IMG/VR virus record: IMGVR_UViG_3300028025_000989
Location: 1-20,095 of that record
Source of the DNA: a virus
Length of the DNA: 20,095 bases
Direction: 5' to 3' (one strand)
This document shows positions 5,981 to 11,237 of the stretch, piece after piece. The notes beneath the pieces were generated by a model. That model saw only the letters and a program-made list of their open reading frames with translations. It was not told where the DNA came from and made no database searches. How positions within the stretch are numbered: the stretch's first letter is position 1; each line of letters starts with the position of its first letter. Both the position numbers and the translations under genes were made by a program.

Positions 5981-6440
5981 TTTTCAAAGTATTGTAAATT
6001 GAACGAAGTGAAATCTTTGTTGCCTCCGATAGTTTACGCAGTGATACGTCCCCATCGTGGTAAATAGTAAACAGTTTATTATCGTACCAATCCCATTTAG
6101 ATACCTCGCCTTTAACAGCTTCCAGAAGTACGGTTAATGCCTGGTCGGACTCGATATTGTAAATTTCCTCCTTATCGTCGAACTCTTCTATTGATACGAA
6201 TTTGATTCTTGCTCGGTTAGTCATTTCCCGTAGGTACATATTCCGCAGGGTAATATAAACGAAAAACGTGTTAACATCGTCGTCTCCGTATTCGAGCTTC
6301 TCTGGGTTGTCAACGTACTGGTGCAACCGTAGGTACATATCTTGCACAAGGTCGTGAGCATCGTCCCGGTCAAGACCGAACGACCTCGCCATACGCAGCC
6401 AATCGTCGTGCCGCTTTGCTAATCGGGGTAGGATTCCCAT
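5904..6440 (-). CDS. Phage RNA polymerase sigma factor (ECF-like, sigma-70 family)
   Basis: A 178-residue protein from the chosen start (MGILPRLAKRHDDWL). Region 2 is visible as ...DDAHDLVQDMYLRLHQY, then NTFFVYITLRNMYLREM, which fits core-polymerase and -10 binding helices. After an acidic linker (EEFDDKEEIYNIESD), region 4 follows with VSLRKLSEATKISLRSIYN, a helix-turn-helix that would read the upstream promoter element. The domain pair and length fit the ECF class. It would redirect host RNA polymerase, probably to phage middle or late genes. An ATG 54 bases further upstream lies inside the preceding gene and encodes a poor N-terminus. No anti-sigma gene is adjacent. Confidence 0.8.
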   Translation of the reverse strand: MGILPRLAKRHDDWLRMARSFGLDRDDAHDLVQDMYLRLHQYVDNPEKLEYGDDDVNTFFVYITLRNMYLREMTNRARIKFVSIEEFDDKEEIYNIESDQALTVLLEAVKGEVSKWDWYDNKLFTIYHDGDVSLRKLSEATKISLRSIYNTLKNGRDRIKTSCDNEYQTWAEAKGIRG

Positions 6441-6571
6441 AATAATTCGACCAAGATAACACCAAGGCAAAACTCCAACGTATGTACGTCGCAATCCTCG
6501 TATTCCGTCTTGCTCCAGTTAGCTCCTAAAAGAAACCCGTACAACGGATAAAAGTTAACGCTAAATCCCAT
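6419..6571 (-). CDS. Small hydrophobic protein
   Basis: A 50-residue protein starting MGFSVNFYPLYGFLLGANW. It has a hydrophobic N-terminal segment (YPLYGFLLGANW), an acidic centre (EYEDCDVHTLEF) and a second hydrophobic stretch (CLGVILVELLW). Short proteins with this pattern are common in Bacteroidetes phages; I know of no function. The start at 6571 overlaps the upstream stop by 11 bases, while the longer reading from 6607 would overlap it by 47. Confidence 0.6.
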   Translation of the reverse strand: MGFSVNFYPLYGFLLGANWSKTEYEDCDVHTLEFCLGVILVELLWESYPD

Positions 6572-6953
6572 TAATAAATTCTTTAAGCGTTGCCAACTTA
6601 GATTCAAGCTCTTTCACTTGGTTAACTAACTTGCCATTCTGCTCAAGTAAATAATCATAATTAAGAACACTTGTAACTATTCTTTTCTTCTTTTCTTGCA
6701 CTGGCTCCGGTAGCGTGCCTCGCATTTCGTTTGCTATTTTTAGCGAGGAGGCGTACAGCGGGTCTTTTGGGAAAACAATCTTTTCGTAATGGATAATCGT
6801 TGCGTGCGTCTTGCCCATTTGCCTGCCCAGTTCGTTTAATGTAAAGAAGGGTCGGAATGCTTGGACGTATGCTGCTCGGACTTTTACATTACTCCAGTCC
6901 CTTGCGCCGTTATCGGTATAACCGATATTTTGGCAAAATTTATTGTAGGTCAT
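6561..6953 (-). CDS. HTH protein resembling DnaA domain IV, with coiled coil
   Basis: A 130-residue protein. Residues about 38-58 (FTLNELGRQMGKTHATIIHY) resemble the DnaA domain IV signature, where an E-I-G-x-x-F-G-x-x-H-x-T-V-x-H pattern contacts the DnaA box. The N-terminal part (residues 1-35) may be another helical unit, and the C-terminus (residues about 97-130) has heptad-like LLEQNGKLVNQVKELESKL, a probable dimerising coiled coil. The family match suggests sequence-specific DNA binding at an origin or promoter rather than ATP-dependent initiation, because the AAA+ domain is absent. It sits two genes before the sigma factor in the same operon and overlaps its neighbours by 4 and 11 bases. 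Confidence 0.7.
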   Translation of the reverse strand: MTYNKFCQNIGYTDNGARDWSNVKVRAAYVQAFRPFFTLNELGRQMGKTHATIIHYEKIVFPKDPLYASSLKIANEMRGTLPEPVQEKKKRIVTSVLNYDYLLEQNGKLVNQVKELESKLATLKEFINGI

Positions 6954-7162
6954 CGGGTGCCGATATATTGAGCGTTCCCTCTTTCTTTTTGGATAAGGAT
7001 ATGAAAGTAGGGAACCTCATACGCCTTTCCTCGCTCGTCCTCGATTAAATACCACGCATCCCATTGGTTCCAGCTTACGGGTCTCCAATAGTCCAATACT
7101 AAAAACTTTTTGGCGTTAATAGCAAACACTTCATTTACTGCAAAAGGAATGGGGATAGTCAT
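6950..7162 (-). CDS. Small protein, unknown function
   Basis: A 70-residue protein beginning MTIPIPFAVNEVFAINAKK, with a beta-rich, Trp- and Tyr-rich body (DYWRPVSWNQWDAWYLIED). It overlaps both neighbours by 4 bases, so it is part of the helicase operon. The pattern suggests a small beta barrel, possibly an SH3- or Tudor-like fold, but no family is recognised. Confidence 0.6.
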   Translation of the reverse strand: MTIPIPFAVNEVFAINAKKFLVLDYWRPVSWNQWDAWYLIEDERGKAYEVPYFHILIQKERGNAQYIGTR

Positions 7163-7476
7163 AGCTCTAAGTTTTCTTTAATTTGTTCCAGCTCTTTTTT
7201 TAGGGCATCAATTTCAATTAACCTTTCCCGGTTCTGAATAAGCAATCGGGCGTTCTCCAGCCGGGCTTCTCCAATCCGCTTGTCAAGGTGGCGTTTCATA
7301 TCTACCATTTCGTCAAGCATTTGCGTAGCACGCCACACGGATAGCATATTATCTACAATTTGCGGCTCTTTCGGGTTGGCCAAGGCCATTTCATTTAACC
7401 AACGGGTTACGTCGCTAATCCGTAAGATTCTATCCCGTACATAAATCTCCCAGGAATCTTGACTAAAATGGGTCAT
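7159..7476 (-). CDS. Coiled-coil protein, unknown function
   Basis: A 105-residue protein. The N-terminal half contains a W-x-N-x-MA motif and the segment IVDNMLSVWRATQ. The C-terminal half, from about residue 55, is a long charged helix with heptad spacing ending in DALKKELEQIKENLEL, a likely coiled coil. It follows the helicase gene with a 14-base overlap. A helicase accessory role is possible from position only. Confidence 0.65.
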   Translation of the reverse strand: MTHFSQDSWEIYVRDRILRISDVTRWLNEMALANPKEPQIVDNMLSVWRATQMLDEMVDMKRHLDKRIGEARLENARLLIQNRERLIEIDALKKELEQIKENLEL

Positions 7477-8401
7477 CGCTATAAATTATTGTTTGAATAG
7501 GTGCTTGAACGTCCAGCAAGTTAAGGTTATTATGGGTAAACCCGACATTGCCCTTCATAGAGCGAATCCGGATAGGGTCGGATAAAGGGGTAGGTCTGCC
7601 CCCAGTTTCCATTTCCTTTGTTTTTCGGCAGTGTATTTCAGTAAACACCCAGTCCGTTAAGTGCTGGGCGTAACGGTGAATAATTACTACCGAATCGGCA
7701 CGGTTGCCCCACTTGCCTCCTCCTTCAATATCGGAAGTCATTGGCGGCGTAGGCAATCCGGCGTAAGGGTGGCCGTTTGGGTGCGTTCTACGCATTGCCT
7801 CCGTAACCGGGTGGGTATTTACGATTGTTGTAATTGAGTTCTTGTGGGCGAAGATTCTTACGGCAGAAGCTACCTCGTAATGGTATTCGTGCATCCCGGA
7901 TTTGCCAAGTTTTCTTTGGTCTGTTACAAGCGAATTGTAAGGGTCAATTAGGCATCCGGTGTACTGCCATTCCTCGTGTATTTCCTCCATAATGCGAAGG
8001 AGGTCGAATGCGTTGTATAGATTGTTGCTATCAATGAAACGAAAATGCTCGTCAATGTAATCAAGGTGGCGGTACATCTTTGCCTCCGTTACGTTTTGTA
8101 TTGGCTCGCAGGAAAGGAACTCAATAAGTTTACGCTTCAACGAGTGTACCTCGTTCTCGGAGGAATATACCAACCACTTTTTCTCAAAATTCATTGTTTG
8201 CATAAGCATTAAATAAATAAGCGTATGCGTTTTACCCACGTTGGCGTGGCCAGTTACAACTACAAACTCACCGTCCTTAAATCGTAGGAACTCGTCTATT
8301 GTTGGGTGGCCGAGCTTGCCCGTGTCATAGTATTTACCGCCTCTTGCTCTTTCAAGGAACGGCAGTACTTTATCGTTAGAAATTAAGTCAGGGTGTTTCA
8401 T
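7463..8401 (-). CDS. DnaB/RecA-like replicative helicase (ATPase domain only)
   Basis: A 312-residue protein with a RecA-type ATPase core. Walker A is GHANVGKT (residues 51-58), a probable catalytic Glu lies in SSENE (81-85), Walker B is GCLIDPYN (149-156) and a sensor-like NTHP is at 195-198. The C-terminal E-x-x-CRKTKEMETGG segment is typical of DnaB-family helicases. It lacks the N-terminal primase-binding domain of DnaB and has no primase domain, so a separate primase, viral or host, would be needed. The protein would unwind DNA at the fork. The gene directly follows the promoter at 8406-8435; the ATG is 4 bases from the -7 element, which could give a leaderless mRNA. Confidence 0.82.
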   Translation of the reverse strand: MKHPDLISNDKVLPFLERARGGKYYDTGKLGHPTIDEFLRFKDGEFVVVTGHANVGKTHTLIYLMLMQTMNFEKKWLVYSSENEVHSLKRKLIEFLSCEPIQNVTEAKMYRHLDYIDEHFRFIDSNNLYNAFDLLRIMEEIHEEWQYTGCLIDPYNSLVTDQRKLGKSGMHEYHYEVASAVRIFAHKNSITTIVNTHPVTEAMRRTHPNGHPYAGLPTPPMTSDIEGGGKWGNRADSVVIIHRYAQHLTDWVFTEIHCRKTKEMETGGRPTPLSDPIRIRSMKGNVGFTHNNLNLLDVQAPIQTIIYSDDPF

Positions 8402-8405
8402 TTGA

Positions 8406-8435
8406 CAAACGTAAACAAAAAATCAATACAAAAAA
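8406..8435 (-). promoter_or_regulatory. Bacteroidetes-type promoter for the helicase operon
   Basis: On the minus strand TACGTTTG (8406-8413) matches TAnnTTTG, with an 18-base spacer to TTTT at the -33 position (8432-8435). The spacer shares GTATTG, a T-run and G with the promoter at 5011-5040. It lies directly after a terminator and ends 4 bases before the helicase ATG. Confidence 0.7.
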
Positions 8436-8443
8436 CTTTAGGC

Positions 8444-8469
8444 AAAAAAAAGCCCCTCCGGAGAGGGGC
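8444..8469 (-). terminator. Intrinsic terminator after the SSB-like gene
   Basis: On the minus strand GCCCCTC/GAGGGGC, a perfect 7-bp stem with a 4-base loop (8452-8469), is followed by eight T residues (8444-8451). It separates the SSB unit from the helicase unit. Confidence 0.92.
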
Positions 8470-8493
8470 AGAACCAGTCGCTTAATGAAACAC

Positions 8494-8922
8494 CTAAAAT
8501 GGACTGGTTTCTTCTACACGAGCAGCAAAGTGTTCTTGGTGCGTGGCTCCGTGCGTGCCGGACATCCAAGCGTTAAACTTCTCTGCCAACTCAAAAATTT
8601 TCTCTACTGGGATTGTAGAACCTTGCGATACATAAGCCGCTGACATTTCAACGGCTGACTTTAACGCAACTTGGCGAATAATAGAAATTGAACGGTCATC
8701 GTTGGCCTTGGGTGCTGAAGGTGTCCAAGCTGGGCGGTCTCCACGTTGAATCTTAACGGTTCCTTTCTCATTCTTAGTGTACTCAACCTCATCTCCTACT
8801 TTGTAGGAAGGGGTCTCGCTCTTAGCAAATGCGGTTCCAAAGTCTCCGTTATCAAAACGCAGCTCTAATTTATAGAACTCTTGCCATTGGCCGTTGGGGG
8901 TGATGCTTGTAATTTTAGGCAT
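8494..8922 (-). CDS. Probable single-stranded DNA-binding protein
   Basis: A 142-residue protein. The N-terminal half is beta-rich (GQWQEFYKLELRFDNGDFG, then YKVGDEVEYTKNEKGTVKI), which fits an OB-like fold. A proline- and basic-rich linker (residues about 61-74) leads to a helical part (ISIIRQVALKSAVEMSAAY, then EKIFELAEKFNAWM). The last residues, EETSPF, match the acidic-then-Pro-Phe tip by which bacterial SSB recruits partner proteins. I recognise the helical segment from phage proteins annotated as DNA-binding. I infer protection of single-stranded DNA at the phage fork, and perhaps help for the RecE-type exonuclease. It ends in front of a strong terminator. Confidence 0.6.
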   Translation of the reverse strand: MPKITSITPNGQWQEFYKLELRFDNGDFGTAFAKSETPSYKVGDEVEYTKNEKGTVKIQRGDRPAWTPSAPKANDDRSISIIRQVALKSAVEMSAAYVSQGSTIPVEKIFELAEKFNAWMSGTHGATHQEHFAARVEETSPF

Positions 8923-9076
8923 TGTGTAATTCGTTTAAAAGGGTTCTTTTTAATACTTCGTTTTCTGCTTCGAGGAACTCCATCTTAGATGCCATCGCCT
9001 CGACTCGATGCTGTAAAAACTCAACCATCTGTTGAGCGGATTCTTGCGACCAGTTTGTCCGTGTTGTGTGTTCCAT
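8915..9076 (-). CDS. Small coiled-coil protein
   Basis: A 53-residue protein, MEHTTRTNWSQESAQ..., ending in a heptad-like helix (VEAMASKMEFLEAENEVLKR). The start at 9076 is preferred to the ATG at 9106, because the latter lies inside the -7 element of the promoter at 9104-9133. The leader carries AACACCTAAAAC, as at 4700 and 4986. It overlaps the SSB-like gene by 8 bases, so the two form a bicistronic unit. Confidence 0.65.
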   Translation of the reverse strand: MEHTTRTNWSQESAQQMVEFLQHRVEAMASKMEFLEAENEVLKRTLLNELHNA

Positions 9077-9103
9077 TGGGTTAGTTTTAGGTGTTACACA
9101 AGG

Positions 9104-9133
9104 CAAACATACGCAAAAAAATTAACATACAAC
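9104..9133 (-). promoter_or_regulatory. Bacteroidetes-type promoter for the SSB unit
   Basis: On the minus strand TATGTTTG (9104-9111) matches TAnnTTTG, and GTTG (9130-9133) is 18 bases upstream. The spacer again ends in a T-run followed by G. It overlaps the end of the RusA-like gene and lies 27 bases before the ATG at 9076. Confidence 0.7.
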
Positions 9134-9571
9134 ACCCTTGCCAAAAAAAATTACTTGCCCGGTGTTTTTTTCTATTTCGTAATCTCGGCTAATAGTAACC
9201 TTAGTTACAAAGTTAGTATTATCGTCCTGTATGCCGCCCCACTTGCGTAATGCGTCCAATGCAAACTTAATAGCCATAATACAGTTATCGTTATCGTACC
9301 CGTAGTTATGGCGTAGCGTAGCCGTAATGGTTTGGAATCTTGTTTTATCGTATGTTGCTAATTGAGCAAGAACCTCCTCGGTAAATTTATCCTTGGCCTT
9401 CTTGCGTACTATCCAATGCTTAGAAGCGTAGAATTGATTAAGGGAGGGAACCTTGGACAGTACAACCTTAATCTCTATATCCGCAACGGGCGGCAAAGGC
9501 GGGGTCGAGTTTATGGACCTCTTTAAGGAGGGTTTGCTCCTGGGCTTTGGCGTAGGCACGGCCTTTGGCAT
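9122..9571 (-). CDS. RusA-like Holliday-junction resolvase
   Basis: A 149-residue protein from the ATG at 9571. The RusA-like core starts near residue 33 (IEIKVVLSKVPSLNQFYA), continues with a basic helix (KHWIVRKKAKDKF) and has the catalytic pattern: D and N in YGYDNDN, then the A-L-DALRKWGGIQDDN segment, where two acidic residues complete the metal site. The enzyme cuts four-way junctions during recombination or before packaging. The first 32 residues are Pro- and Lys-rich and are encoded where another gene lies in a different frame. No ATG, GTG or TTG occurs between the end of that overlap and the core, so the overlap is genuine unless translation begins at a rarer codon. A start at 9595 is also open. 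Confidence 0.78.
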   Translation of the reverse strand: MPKAVPTPKPRSKPSLKRSINSTPPLPPVADIEIKVVLSKVPSLNQFYASKHWIVRKKAKDKFTEEVLAQLATYDKTRFQTITATLRHNYGYDNDNCIMAIKFALDALRKWGGIQDDNTNFVTKVTISRDYEIEKNTGQVIFFGKGVVC

Positions 9572-9653
9572 CACAATTAGCGAAAAGAATCGCAACCTCC
9601 AATAGAATCGAATCTATCTGCCTCTTGACTTCTGGGTTGTTGTAATACGGCAT
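9468..9653 (-). CDS. Small conserved phage protein, overlapping two genes
   Basis: A 61-residue protein starting MPYYNNPEVKRQIDSILLE. It is helical, with an A-K-GRAYAKAQEQTLLKEVHKLDP segment of the kind seen in small proteins of other Bacteroidetes phages. I prefer this start over an ATG at 9743, which would lie deep inside the DUF3310-like gene. Even so it overlaps the tail of that gene by 77 bases and the start of the RusA-like gene by 104 bases, in a third frame. Function unknown. Confidence 0.55.
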   Translation of the reverse strand: MPYYNNPEVKRQIDSILLEVAILFANCDAKGRAYAKAQEQTLLKEVHKLDPAFAARCGYRD

Positions 9654-9891
9654 AGTCTTTAAGTTGTTGGAGTTCACGTTGTAAGTGGATAATTGCTTTA
9701 TTAATATCTTGCTCCGCTGGGTTGCCGTCTTTCTTTCCGGCACGGAGCAGGTAGGCGATTGCTACACCCAAATTGTAATTGTTGTGGGCAAAGTCCTGTA
9801 CCACGTCAAACGCTTCAATGCCCTTAAACTTACCAATGTAGTAATTAGGCGTCCCAGTACAAGAACACTTGGTGGAATCCTTGATGCTCAT
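9577..9891 (-). CDS. DUF3310-like protein
   Basis: A 104-residue protein with the core of the DUF3310 family: YYIGKFKGIEAFDVVQDF, NNYNLGVAIAYLLRAGKKDGN and EQDINKAIIHLQREL. Related phage proteins are usually annotated as nucleotide kinase-like or unknown; their biochemical role is not settled. The family core ends near residue 77 (9661). The remaining 27 residues are low-complexity and encoded mostly where the next gene begins in another frame, so this tail may be a by-product of overlap. Two Cys residues near the N-terminus (KCSCTG) may be an addition. It is coupled by an ATGA overlap to the upstream gene. Confidence 0.75.
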   Translation of the reverse strand: MSIKDSTKCSCTGTPNYYIGKFKGIEAFDVVQDFAHNNYNLGVAIAYLLRAGKKDGNPAEQDINKAIIHLQRELQQLKDYAVLQQPRSQEADRFDSIGGCDSFR

Positions 9892-10076
9892 TTATTAAAG
9901 TTTTTCCTTCCTTGCTCCCAGGTGTTGTATTTGAGCAGTGCTGAGGATTCGTTTTCGCTTCTGGGGTAGTCGCAGAATCCGAAGTGGTTAAGGAAGGAGT
10001 TGGTATAGTCATTGGGAATTTGTTTTAATTCCATTGCAAGATGTTTCTTGCGTCGGTCGTTTCGTTCTGTTGCCAT
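9888..10076 (-). CDS. Small protein, first gene of the early region
   Basis: A 62-residue protein beginning MATERNDRRKKHLAMELKQ, basic at the N-terminus and with W-x-QGRKNF at the end. No known family is recognised. It is the first gene left of the repeat-rich intergenic region and its ATG is 4 bases from a TAGGTTTG element, so it would be read early from a transcript with almost no leader. The 3' end overlaps the DUF3310-like start by 4 bases. Confidence 0.6.
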   Translation of the reverse strand: MATERNDRRKKHLAMELKQIPNDYTNSFLNHFGFCDYPRSENESSALLKYNTWEQGRKNFNK

Positions 10077-10080
10077 ATTG

Positions 10081-10110
10081 CAAACCTAAAAAAGAAAACG
10101 ATAGGTCTAA
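10081..10110 (-). promoter_or_regulatory. Candidate promoter for the early operon
   Basis: On the minus strand TAGGTTTG (10081-10088) matches TAnnTTTG. Eighteen bases upstream the sequence is TTAG, and TTGG lies a few bases further, so the -33 element is weak. The spacer is T-rich, as in the other promoters. The start codon is 4 bases downstream. Confidence 0.5.
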
Positions 10111-10118
10111 CCAATGTA

Positions 10119-10136
10119 AATAACTAAAAAGTTATT
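10119..10136. repeat. Perfect 7-bp inverted repeat
   Basis: AATAACT and AGTTATT flank a 4-base A loop. It lies just upstream of the candidate early promoter and could be an operator or an AT-rich unwinding hairpin. No protein-coding feature covers it. Confidence 0.45.
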
Positions 10137-10146
10137 AACACTTGTC

Positions 10147-10174
10147 GGGCGTATGCGCCCAATGCTTATTTTTT
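10147..10174 (+). terminator. GC-rich hairpin with a plus-strand T-run
   Basis: GGGCG/CGCCC with a 4-base loop (10147-10160) is the only GC-rich structure in the intergenic region. On the plus strand it is followed by AATGCTTATTTTTT, so it could stop plus-strand transcription, yet no plus-strand gene exists here. It may instead be a structural element of the control region. Confidence 0.3.
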
Positions 10175-10176
10175 AC

Positions 10177-10269
10177 TACTTAGTTAAGTTAACTAACTAT
10201 ATAACTTAAATAACTAACTAGTTAACTTGATTAATTATAAATCTAACTAACTAGTAAGTTAACTAAGTA
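10177..10269. repeat. AT-rich repeat cluster, possible replication origin
   Basis: Three copies of TAACTAACTA occur at 10190-10199, 10211-10220 and 10244-10253, and a fourth, TAACTAAGTA, at 10260-10269. They lie within a perfect 11-bp inverted repeat, TACTTAGTTAA (10177-10187) and TTAACTAAGTA (10259-10269). A 10-base palindrome TAACTAGTTA is at 10215-10224. Iteron-like repeats in an AT-rich gap between late and early genes are typical of phage origins or operator clusters. The phage's DnaA-domain-IV-like protein is a possible binder; that link is inference. Confidence 0.55.
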
Positions 10270-10274
10270 AAATT

Positions 10275-10312
10275 AAAAATAAAATAAAATCTGCGTTTAG
10301 ACGCATTTTATT
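10275..10312 (-). terminator. Probable terminator of the late operon
   Basis: TGCGT/ACGCA with a 4-base loop (10292-10305) is extended by AATAAAA/TTTTATT (10283-10289 with 10106-style pairing at 10306-10312), interrupted by a 2-base bulge. On the minus strand a T-rich stretch follows. It lies 64 bases after the stop codon of the spanin gene. Confidence 0.45.
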
Positions 10313-10349
10313 AGTCAAGGTATACAATCTATCCAATTCAGATAGATAA

Positions 10350-10363
10350 TGCGTTAGAACGCA
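10350..10363. repeat. Palindrome nearly identical to the terminator stem
   Basis: TGCGTTAGAACGCA (6-bp arms, 2-base centre) is almost the same as TGCGTTTAGACGCA at 10292-10305, 58 bases away. Between the two lies another perfect 7-bp inverted repeat, ATCTATC/GATAGAT (10328-10348 region). Paired palindromes of this kind can be operator sites. Confidence 0.45.
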
Positions 10364-10375
10364 CCTAAAGTACCT

Positions 10376-10786
10376 CTATTGCCTTATTAGGACTACGAGC
10401 AGCATACCAACAGCAAACAACATTAGGTATTTCTCCCAATCACCTTTTGCTCTGGTCGTGATTTTGGTGTTAATATACTTTGTTACTTGCACCGTATCAG
10501 GCAAGCACGTCGCTTGCAACCGGATGGTATCAAAGTTTCTAACAATCTTAATCCGAATGTTGTCCTTTTGGACAACTACTGTATCAACATTGTTAAGCGT
10601 GAGCGTATCCCATAAGTTACGTTCCTTGGTTACGATTGTGGTATCCCACCTCGTTTGCCATACGTCAGCACCTTTCTTTACGGCTTTGCGTAAGTGGTAT
10701 TCCGCCGAGCAACTACCCAGAGCAAGACTCGCAATCAGGATTATCAATAGAGCAAGTAGGGGGTGTGGGTAGTTCTTCGAGTTCAT
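10376..10786 (-). CDS. Probable unimolecular spanin (u-spanin)
   Basis: A 136-residue protein with a lipoprotein signal at the N-terminus (hydrophobic residues 10-23, lipobox LGSC with C26) and a single transmembrane span at the C-terminus (about residues 119-134), with short charged ends. The middle (27-118) is rich in Thr, Val, Asp and Asn in alternating patterns, which suggests beta structure. A lipid anchor in the outer membrane and a transmembrane anchor in the inner membrane on one chain is the plan of u-spanins such as T1 gp11, which fuse the two membranes at the last step of lysis in Gram-negative hosts. It directly follows the endolysin gene and ends the late operon. The family itself is not recognised, so the call rests on topology and position. 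Confidence 0.65.
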   Translation of the reverse strand: MNSKNYPHPLLALLIILIASLALGSCSAEYHLRKAVKKGADVWQTRWDTTIVTKERNLWDTLTLNNVDTVVVQKDNIRIKIVRNFDTIRLQATCLPDTVQVTKYINTKITTRAKGDWEKYLMLFAVGMLLVVLIRQ

Positions 10787-10797
10787 TTAGCCAGTCG

Positions 10798-11226
10798 TTA
10801 AAATTGGACATATTTAGTTTTTCCACCTTTCTTAATTGCTTTTAGGACTTCTCCTTTGTTGTTATTAACGTCGTAGGCAACGTGAATCCACTTTGGTTGT
10901 GCATCGGTACCAAACTCCCAAATGAGTTGCTTAAAATGCAGCTGCTTGCGTATGTAATTAAATACAGCCGACATATCCTCGCATTGAATATCTGCCGCCC
11001 TTCCGTGTACGTGGTCGCTTGTTGCACTACCACCCACGGCAGAGTTTACTAATAGTGAACGAAACCCACTCGTTACGTTTACTACACCGAACTTATCCCG
11101 AACCGGCTGTAATACTTTTTGTACCAACAGCTTTAAGTTATTGATTTCGCCCTGGCTTGGATTGTTAGCAATCCCGGTATCCGTATGCGTAAGTTCGACA
11201 AGCGTAAAGTTTTCAGATAACTTCAT
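10798..11226 (-). CDS. Endolysin, peptidase M15-like (D-Ala-D-Ala type)
   Basis: A 142-residue protein matching the M15 zinc peptidase pattern: SGFRS (53-57), S70-x-H72-x-x-G75-x-A77-x-D79, and W113-I-H115. H72, D79 and H115 are the expected zinc ligands. Members cut peptide crosslinks in peptidoglycan. There is no signal peptide or wall-binding domain, so export must rely on the neighbouring membrane proteins, which are holin candidates. The gene starts after a 121-base stretch with a degenerate reading frame and is followed 11 bases later by the spanin gene, together forming a lysis cassette. Confidence 0.87.
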   Translation of the reverse strand: MKLSENFTLVELTHTDTGIANNPSQGEINNLKLLVQKVLQPVRDKFGVVNVTSGFRSLLVNSAVGGSATSDHVHGRAADIQCEDMSAVFNYIRKQLHFKQLIWEFGTDAQPKWIHVAYDVNNNKGEVLKAIKKGGKTKYVQF

Positions 11227-11237
11227 TTTGATAAATT

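Noticed and set aside
8472-8509. 8-bp inverted repeat AACCAGTC/GACTGGTT spanning the end of the SSB-like gene
   Set aside because: The loop is 22 bases and a much better terminator stands next to it. The ACACCTAAAA in the loop is on the opposite strand and not before a gene.
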